A program made the position numbers and the translations under genes. Shown here in pieces: positions 59,393-64,000 of a DNA stretch of 64,000 nucleotides. Numbering within the stretch: position 1 is the stretch's first letter; every line of letters starts with the position of its first letter. Source of the stretch: Micromonospora sp. WMMA1947 (GTDB taxonomy: Bacteria > Actinomycetota > Actinomycetes > Mycobacteriales > Micromonosporaceae); NCBI RefSeq assembly GCF_027497355.1, contig NZ_CP114909.1, positions 868,001-932,000 on the forward strand. Direction: 5' to 3'. Under the pieces are notes generated by a model. That model did no database searches and had not been told where the DNA came from. It worked only from the letters and a program-made list of their open reading frames with translations.

Positions 59393-60699
59393 CCTGGCGG
59401 GCGGGTCTGCTGCTCGGCGCGGGCGCGCTGACCCTGCCGGCCTGGCCGGCGCCGTTCCTCGGCGTCGCCGTGCTGACCGCGGCGGTGCTGCTGCTGGTGC
59501 TGCTCGACCGGGCGCTGGCGGTGCCGCCGCACGCGCTCACCGTGACCCGTTCCGGGGAGCGGACGGTCCGCCTCGGTGGCACCGCGACCGTCACGCTGCA
59601 CCTGGCCAACCCGACCGACCGCACGCTGTACGCCCAGGTACGCGACGCCTGGGTGCCCTCGGCCGGGGCGCGTCCGGACGTGCCGCCGGACCGCCTGCTG
59701 ACCGTGCCGCCCGGTGGCACCGCCACGCTGCCGGTCCGGCTCACCCCGACCCGGCGCGGCGACCGGCCGGCGGTGGCGCTGACCGTACGGTCGCTCGGGC
59801 CGATGCGCCTGGGCGCCCGGCAGCGCGCCGGCCGGCCCGCGACGCCTCGGTGGACGCTGCGGGTGCTGCCCCGCTTCGACTCCCGCCGGCACCTGCCGGA
59901 GAAGCTGGCCCGGTTGCGGGTCATCGACGGCGTGCAGGTGACCCGGGGGCGCGGTCACGGCACCGAGTTCGACACGTTGCGCGAGTACGCGGTGGGCGAC
60001 GACGTCCGCTCGATCGACTGGCGGGGCAGCGCCCGCCGCGCCGACGTGCTGGTACGCACCTGGCGGCCGGAGCGGGACCGACGCCTGGTGTGCGTCCTGG
60101 ACACCGGCCGCACGTCGGCGGTACGCCTCGGCGACGAGCCTCGGCTGGACACCGCCATCGACGCGGCGCTGCTGCTCACCGCGCTCGCCGCCCGTGCCGG
60201 TGACCGGGTGGACCTGCTGGCGGCGGACACCGAGATCCGGGCCCGGGTGACCGGCAGCGGCCGTCCGGCGTTGCTCGCCCGGCTGGTCGACGCGGTGGCG
60301 CCGTTGCAGCCCGCGCTGGCCGAGACCGACTTCGAGCTGATCGCCGCCGAGGTGCTGCGCCGGGAGCGGCAGCGCAGCCTGGTGGTGCTGTTCACCGCGC
60401 TGGAGGCGGGCGCGATCGGCGACGGGCTGTTGCCGGTGCTGCCCCGGCTGGCGACCCGGCACCGGGTGGTGCTCGCCGCGGCCGGCGACCCGGTGCTGAC
60501 CGGGCTCGCCACCGCCACCCCGACCGGCCCGGACGACCCGTACGCGGCCGCGTCGGCGTGGCGAGCGCTGGCCGAGCGGGAGCGGGTACGCGCCGTCCTG
60601 TCGCGCTACGGCGTGACGGTGGTGGACGTACCGGGGCACCGGCTGGCCCCGGCGGTCGCCGACACCTATCTGCGGCTCAAGTCCCTCGGCCAGCTCTGA
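59389..60699 (+). CDS. DUF58 domain protein (MoxR partner)
   Basis: This 436-residue protein has two N-terminal membrane segments (about 4-44), an Ig-like beta domain (about 50-160), and the DUF58 signature GRGHGTEFDTLREYAVGDDVRSIDWRGSARRADVLVRTWRPERDRRLVCVLDTGRTS (about 186-242), followed by a VWA-like fold. DUF58 proteins are the usual companions of MoxR ATPases; their client is unknown. The last gene of the five-gene unit, it overlaps the convergent SpoIIM-family gene by 23 bp. ATG 59389 overlaps the MoxR stop. Confidence 0.95.
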   Translation: MTWRAGLLLGAGALTLPAWPAPFLGVAVLTAAVLLLVLLDRALAVPPHALTVTRSGERTVRLGGTATVTLHLANPTDRTLYAQVRDAWVPSAGARPDVPPDRLLTVPPGGTATLPVRLTPTRRGDRPAVALTVRSLGPMRLGARQRAGRPATPRWTLRVLPRFDSRRHLPEKLARLRVIDGVQVTRGRGHGTEFDTLREYAVGDDVRSIDWRGSARRADVLVRTWRPERDRRLVCVLDTGRTSAVRLGDEPRLDTAIDAALLLTALAARAGDRVDLLAADTEIRARVTGSGRPALLARLVDAVAPLQPALAETDFELIAAEVLRRERQRSLVVLFTALEAGAIGDGLLPVLPRLATRHRVVLAAAGDPVLTGLATATPTGPDDPYAAASAWRALAERERVRAVLSRYGVTVVDVPGHRLAPAVADTYLRLKSLGQL

Positions 60700-61630
60700 C
60701 CGCGCGCCGGCCGAGCACCAGCGCGTACGCCAGGAAGGCCAGCCACACCGCGGCGCCCGTCGCCACCCGCAGCGGGATCGGCACCGGCGCCGGGGTGACG
60801 AACGCCTCGATCAGCGCGGAGACCGCGAAGACGCCGACCAGGCCGGCGGCGACCACGGCGGCGAGCCGTCCCGCCTCGGCGAGAGCCCGGCCGCGTCCGA
60901 GGTGCGCGGGCGGGGCGATCCAGGCCCAGGCGGTCCGCAGGCCGACCCCGGCGGCGACGAAGATGCCGGTCAGTTCCAGCAGCCCGTGCGGGGTGATCAT
61001 GCCGAAGAAGACGTCGGCCCGGTCGTAGGAGATCATTACGCCGCCGACCACGCCGATGTTGAGCGCGTTCTGCCACAGCAGCCAGAACACCGGCACCACG
61101 AGCACGCCGGCGGCCAGGCACTGGGCGGCCAGCCAGGCGTTGTGCGTCCAGAGGCGGAACGCGAACGTGGGCGCGGAGAACTCGGAGTAGTAGCCGGCGA
61201 AACCGGAGTCCACCAGTTGCTTGGCCTCCTCGGCGCCGACGAACGCGGCGGCCGTGTCGGGGTTGGAGGCGACGAACCAGATGAGGAAGGCGCTCAACGC
61301 GCTGAACGCCGTGGCCACGCCGCACCACCACGGCCAGGCCCGGTAGAGGGCGGCGGGCAGGTCGGCCGTCAGGAACCGGCCCACCGCGGCCCAGGACGGC
61401 CGGGGGCGGCCGGTGACCCGGGCCCGCGCCGCGAGGACGAGGTGGGAGAGGCGGTTCACCAGCGCCGGCTCGGGTGCCCGGGCGCGCAACGCGGACAGGT
61501 GCGTGGCGGTGCGCTGGTAGAGCGCCACCAGCTCGTCGACCTCGGCCGCGTCGAGGCGACGCCGCCCGGTCAGGTGTTCCAGCCGTCGCCATTCGGCGCC
61601 GTGCTCGGCCACGTACGCGTCGAGATCCAC
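60677..61630 (-). CDS. SpoIIM/DUF95-family membrane protein
   Basis: This 317-residue protein has a soluble N-terminus with MDLDAYVAEHGAEWRRLEHLTGRRRLDAAEVDELVALYQRTATHLS (about 1-46). About six membrane segments follow, with the conserved VGGVMISYDRADVFFGMITPHGLLELTGIFVAAGVGLRTAW characteristic of the stage II sporulation M (DUF95) family. In non-endospore actinobacteria the role is unknown. It is encoded between the MoxR/DUF58 operon and a divergent RDD gene, a recurrent cluster in actinomycetes. It starts with GTG at 61630. Confidence 0.9.
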   Translation of the reverse strand: MDLDAYVAEHGAEWRRLEHLTGRRRLDAAEVDELVALYQRTATHLSALRARAPEPALVNRLSHLVLAARARVTGRPRPSWAAVGRFLTADLPAALYRAWPWWCGVATAFSALSAFLIWFVASNPDTAAAFVGAEEAKQLVDSGFAGYYSEFSAPTFAFRLWTHNAWLAAQCLAAGVLVVPVFWLLWQNALNIGVVGGVMISYDRADVFFGMITPHGLLELTGIFVAAGVGLRTAWAWIAPPAHLGRGRALAEAGRLAAVVAAGLVGVFAVSALIEAFVTPAPVPIPLRVATGAAVWLAFLAYALVLGRRAVRAGRGT

Positions 61631-61653
61631 TCACCCTCCCCCGTTCGGCGTCC

Positions 61654-62643
61654 ATGGTGTTCACTGTCGGGGTGCGCGCGCAACCTCCCTCACCGCCTCG
61701 TTGGGCCGACGCCGGTCTGGTCAGCGGCGAGGCGGTAGAGCTGGACGTCCGGGTGGCCCGGCTGGGTTCCCGGGTGCTCGCCCTGCTGATCGACGCCGTG
61801 ATCCAGCTCGTGCTGTTCCTGGTGCTCGGCGCGGTGCTGGCGATGGTCGCGCTCGCGCTGCTGGGCGACGTCCTCGACGCGGCGCTGGCCGGCGCGCTCC
61901 AGATCGTGCTGCTGGTGCTTGTCCTGCTGGGCTATCCGGTGACCATGGAGCGCTTCGCCGGTGGCCGGACGGTGGGCAAGCTGGCCGTGGGGTTGCGGGT
62001 GGTGCGGGCCGACGGCGGCCCGGTGGGCGTGGGCCAGTCGCTGACCCGGGCGCTCGTGGGCGTGGCGGTGGAGTGGCCCGGTCTGGTGCTGCCGCTGCTG
62101 AGCTGGGTCGCCGGCGTCACGGTGATGCTCACCGACCCGCGCGGTCGCCGGCTGGGCGACCTGGTCGCCGGCACGCTCGTGGTGCACAGCCGCGGCGCCG
62201 CGCACTGGCGTCCGCTGCCGCCGGCACCGCCGCCGCTGCTGGCCTGGGCGACCACGCTCGACCTGACCCGGTTCGACGACGGGCTGGCGCTGGCCGCCCG
62301 GCAGTACCTGGACCGGCTGCCCCAGCTCGCCGAGCCGGACCGTTTCCTACTGGGCCGGGCGCTGTGGGCGGAGGTCGCGGCGGTCACCTCGCCGCCTCCG
62401 CCGTGGGCCGCGCCGGACTCGGTCTACCTGTCCGCCGTGCTGGCCGAGCGGGGGCGCCGGGCCGCGCTGCGGATGGGCCGGACCCGTGCGGTCACCGCCG
62501 CGCTCTGGCCGGAGTTGGTCCCGGCGTCGGCCGCCGTGCCGCCGCACGCTGTCGCGCCTGCCGCCCTGCGTCCGGCCGCGCCGGTCGACGGCCGGTTGCG
62601 GTCCGCCGTGCCGGACGCCGGCCCCGATCCGGTACGCCGCTGA
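61654..62643 (+). CDS. RDD-domain membrane protein
   Basis: This 329-residue protein has an N-terminal RDD region (about 15-170). Opening VSGEAVELDVRVARLGSRVLALLIDAVIQL carries the conserved Arg and Asp, and MERFAGGRTVGKLAVGLRVVRADGG and DPRGRRLGDLVAGTLVV complete the three-helix module. The C-terminal half is soluble, with LARFDDGLALAARQYLDRLPQLAEPDRFLLGRALWAEV-like text, and ends in a Pro/Ala tail. RDD proteins are possible ion transporters. It is divergent from the SpoIIM gene, 23 bp away. ATG 61654 or the GTG one codon later may start it. Confidence 0.9.
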   Translation: MVFTVGVRAQPPSPPRWADAGLVSGEAVELDVRVARLGSRVLALLIDAVIQLVLFLVLGAVLAMVALALLGDVLDAALAGALQIVLLVLVLLGYPVTMERFAGGRTVGKLAVGLRVVRADGGPVGVGQSLTRALVGVAVEWPGLVLPLLSWVAGVTVMLTDPRGRRLGDLVAGTLVVHSRGAAHWRPLPPAPPPLLAWATTLDLTRFDDGLALAARQYLDRLPQLAEPDRFLLGRALWAEVAAVTSPPPPWAAPDSVYLSAVLAERGRRAALRMGRTRAVTAALWPELVPASAAVPPHAVAPAALRPAAPVDGRLRSAVPDAGPDPVRR

Positions 62644-62650
62644 GCCGGGC

Positions 62651-63973
62651 TCAGGCGAACAGCGCCCGCCCCCACCAGTCGGCCGCGTCGCGTACGCCGG
62701 GCGGGCAGGCGAACAGGCCGCTGGAGACGTGCCGCAGGTACTCGTTCATGGCGTCGTTGCGGGCCAGCCGGGTCTGGATCGGCACGAACTGCCGGCGCGG
62801 ATCCCGCTGGTAGGCGATGAAGAACAGACCGGCGTCGAGCCGGCCCAGCCCGTCCGAGCCGTCCACAAAGTTGTAGCCGCGACGCAGCAGGCGGGCGCCG
62901 TCGTTCGCGTCCGGGTGGGCCAGCCGTACGTGCGCGGTGTCGGCGATGAGCGGCTCCCCGTCGTCGCCCTTGGCGGCGAAGTCCGGCTCGTCGAACTCGT
63001 CGCGGCGGCCCAGCGGCGCGCCGCTGCCCTTGGTCCGGCCGACGATCATCTCCTGTTCGGCCAGCGGGCTGCGGTCCCACGTCTCGATCAGCATCCGGAT
63101 CTTCCGGGTGACCAGGTAGGAGCCGCCGGTCATCCAGTCCGGACCGTCACCGGGCTGCACCCAGAGCTGGTCGCGGAGCAGGGCGGCGTCCTCGGCCTTG
63201 AGGTTGGCGGTGCCGTCCTTGAAGCCGAACAGGTTGCGGGGTGTGGCCTGGTCCCGCGACGTCGACGAGGTACGCCCGAAGCCGAGCTGCGACCAGCGGA
63301 CGCTCACCACGCCCATGCCGATCCGGGCGAGGTTGCGGATGGCGTGCACCGCGACCTGCGGGTCGTTGGCGCACGCCTGGACGCAGATGTCGCCGCCGGA
63401 CAGTTCCGGCCGCAGCGCGTCCCCGGCGAAGTGCGGCAGGTCGGCCAGGGCGGCCGGACGCCGGGCGGCGATGCCGAAGCGGTCCCGGCCCTGCGCGTCG
63501 CGGAAGAGCGTCGGCCCGAAGCCCACGGTGAGGGTGAGCTGCGACGGGGGCAGTCCGAGTGCCTCACCGGTGTCGTCCGGCGGGGCCTCGGGCATGCCGC
63601 CGACCGCGCCGATCACCCCGGCGTCCTTGCCGGCGGTCATCCGGGCCGCGGCGGCGGTCCACTCCTGGAGCATCGCGACCAGCCGGTCCCGGTCCTTCGT
63701 GACCACGTCGAACGCGACGAAGTGCAGCCGGTCCTGCGCCGGGGTGGTGATGCCGGCCTGGTGCTCGCCGAGGAACGGCACCGACCCGGCGGCGGATCCG
63801 GTGGCGGACGCCTCGTTCCCGCCGGCGAGCAGCGCGCCCGCGCCGCCCGCCACCCCGGCGACGCCCGCCACGCCGACGCCTGCGAGTGTCATCGCCCGGC
63901 GCCGGGACAGGCCACGGCCGGTCCGCTCGCGGTTCGGCTCGCTCGTCGCGTCGCCGTCGGCGGGGCCGGTCAT
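62651..63973 (-). CDS. efeB: Dyp-type peroxidase, EfeB-like, Tat-exported
   Basis: This 440-residue haem peroxidase has a Tat signal (GLSRRRAMTLAG near residues 21-32, then a hydrophobic stretch to about 55). The DyP domain has the GxxDG motif in NLFGFKDGTANLKAED with the catalytic Asp, and the proximal haem His in TAHVRLAHPDAND. EfeB-type proteins are exported in folded form and take part in ferrous-iron uptake with EfeU and EfeO, or act as dye-type peroxidases. ATG 63973 overlaps the stop of an upstream gene cut by the window edge. The stop is 8 bp from the convergent RDD gene. Confidence 0.9.
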   Translation of the reverse strand: MTGPADGDATSEPNRERTGRGLSRRRAMTLAGVGVAGVAGVAGGAGALLAGGNEASATGSAAGSVPFLGEHQAGITTPAQDRLHFVAFDVVTKDRDRLVAMLQEWTAAAARMTAGKDAGVIGAVGGMPEAPPDDTGEALGLPPSQLTLTVGFGPTLFRDAQGRDRFGIAARRPAALADLPHFAGDALRPELSGGDICVQACANDPQVAVHAIRNLARIGMGVVSVRWSQLGFGRTSSTSRDQATPRNLFGFKDGTANLKAEDAALLRDQLWVQPGDGPDWMTGGSYLVTRKIRMLIETWDRSPLAEQEMIVGRTKGSGAPLGRRDEFDEPDFAAKGDDGEPLIADTAHVRLAHPDANDGARLLRRGYNFVDGSDGLGRLDAGLFFIAYQRDPRRQFVPIQTRLARNDAMNEYLRHVSSGLFACPPGVRDAADWWGRALFA

Positions 63974-64000
63974 CGCGCGACGGCCGCCGCGACCTTGCTG
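63970..64000 (-). CDS. C-terminal end of the gene upstream of efeB (cut by window edge)
   Basis: Only the last nine codons are visible, encoding SKVAAAVAR and a TGA that overlaps the efeB start (ATGA). By operon convention in efeUOB loci this would be efeO, but nine residues cannot show it. Confidence 0.4.
   Translation of the reverse strand, partial: SKVAAAVAR

Overview
The window is chromosomal DNA of a high-GC actinomycete, most likely a Micromonospora or close relative in the Micromonosporaceae. The signs are strongly G/C-biased third codon positions, frequent GTG starts and 4-nt ATGA/GTGA overlaps, a 10-methyl fatty acid gene pair, and actinobacterial gene orders (prfB-ftsE-ftsX-smpB-tmRNA and mtrA-mtrB-lpqB-comF-hpf-secA). 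The genus is an inference from these features; no 16S gene is present.

1-14 kb, accessory and metabolic genes. A membrane protein is cut by the left edge. It is followed by an ArsR-like regulator divergent from an S41 peptidase, then by a two-gene unit with a Cas4/AddB-like iron-sulfur nuclease and an unrecognised 501-residue partner. Next come a zinc-ribbon gene between inverted copies of a dispersed repeat, a winged-helix/SRPBCC operon with a perfect palindromic operator, and the tmsA-tmsB (bfaA-bfaB) pair for 10-methyl-branched fatty acids. YbaK-like, DUF427, ricin-lectin, MFS, GlxA-like and DinB-like genes follow.

14-29 kb. A secreted lysozyme-like protein is followed by a gene-free 0.9 kb zone with four consecutive long hairpins. 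Then come a MoxR/VWA pair, two aldo/keto reductases, a membrane-anchored AA10 LPMO, a large DUF4173-like membrane protein, an AraC/VOC operon and a GNAT gene. A patch of visibly lower GC (about 27.1-29.3 kb) carries a secreted protein and a PadR/membrane-protein operon, and lies beside a tRNA-Ala(GGC) gene.

29-44 kb. This part has AlgH, MTA phosphorylase, a benzoylformate-decarboxylase-like ThDP enzyme, a lipoprotein and a hemerythrin-like protein. Next is the translation-rescue/division block: tmRNA, smpB, ftsX, ftsE, prfB. Then a PadR regulator, pruA, a membrane protein, a DUF6912-like gene, and a small HTH protein and Rv3235-family gene that share an upstream repeat motif. A second repeat cluster (15 copies of a heptamer plus two hairpins) lies before secA.

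44-64 kb. secA, two adjacent double-GNAT proteins, hpf, comF, and the mtrAB-lpqB envelope-sensing operon. A translationally coupled membrane operon follows (membrane protein, DUF4129, DUF4350, MoxR ATPase, DUF58), with SpoIIM-family and RDD genes beside it. The window ends in a DyP peroxidase (efeB-like) and the last codons of its upstream partner.

Most of the window is ordinary core genome. The parts most worth a second look are the Cas4-like nuclease module, the two intergenic hairpin clusters, the inverted-repeat-flanked zinc-ribbon segment, and the shared 21-bp motif before the small HTH gene and the Rv3235-family gene.
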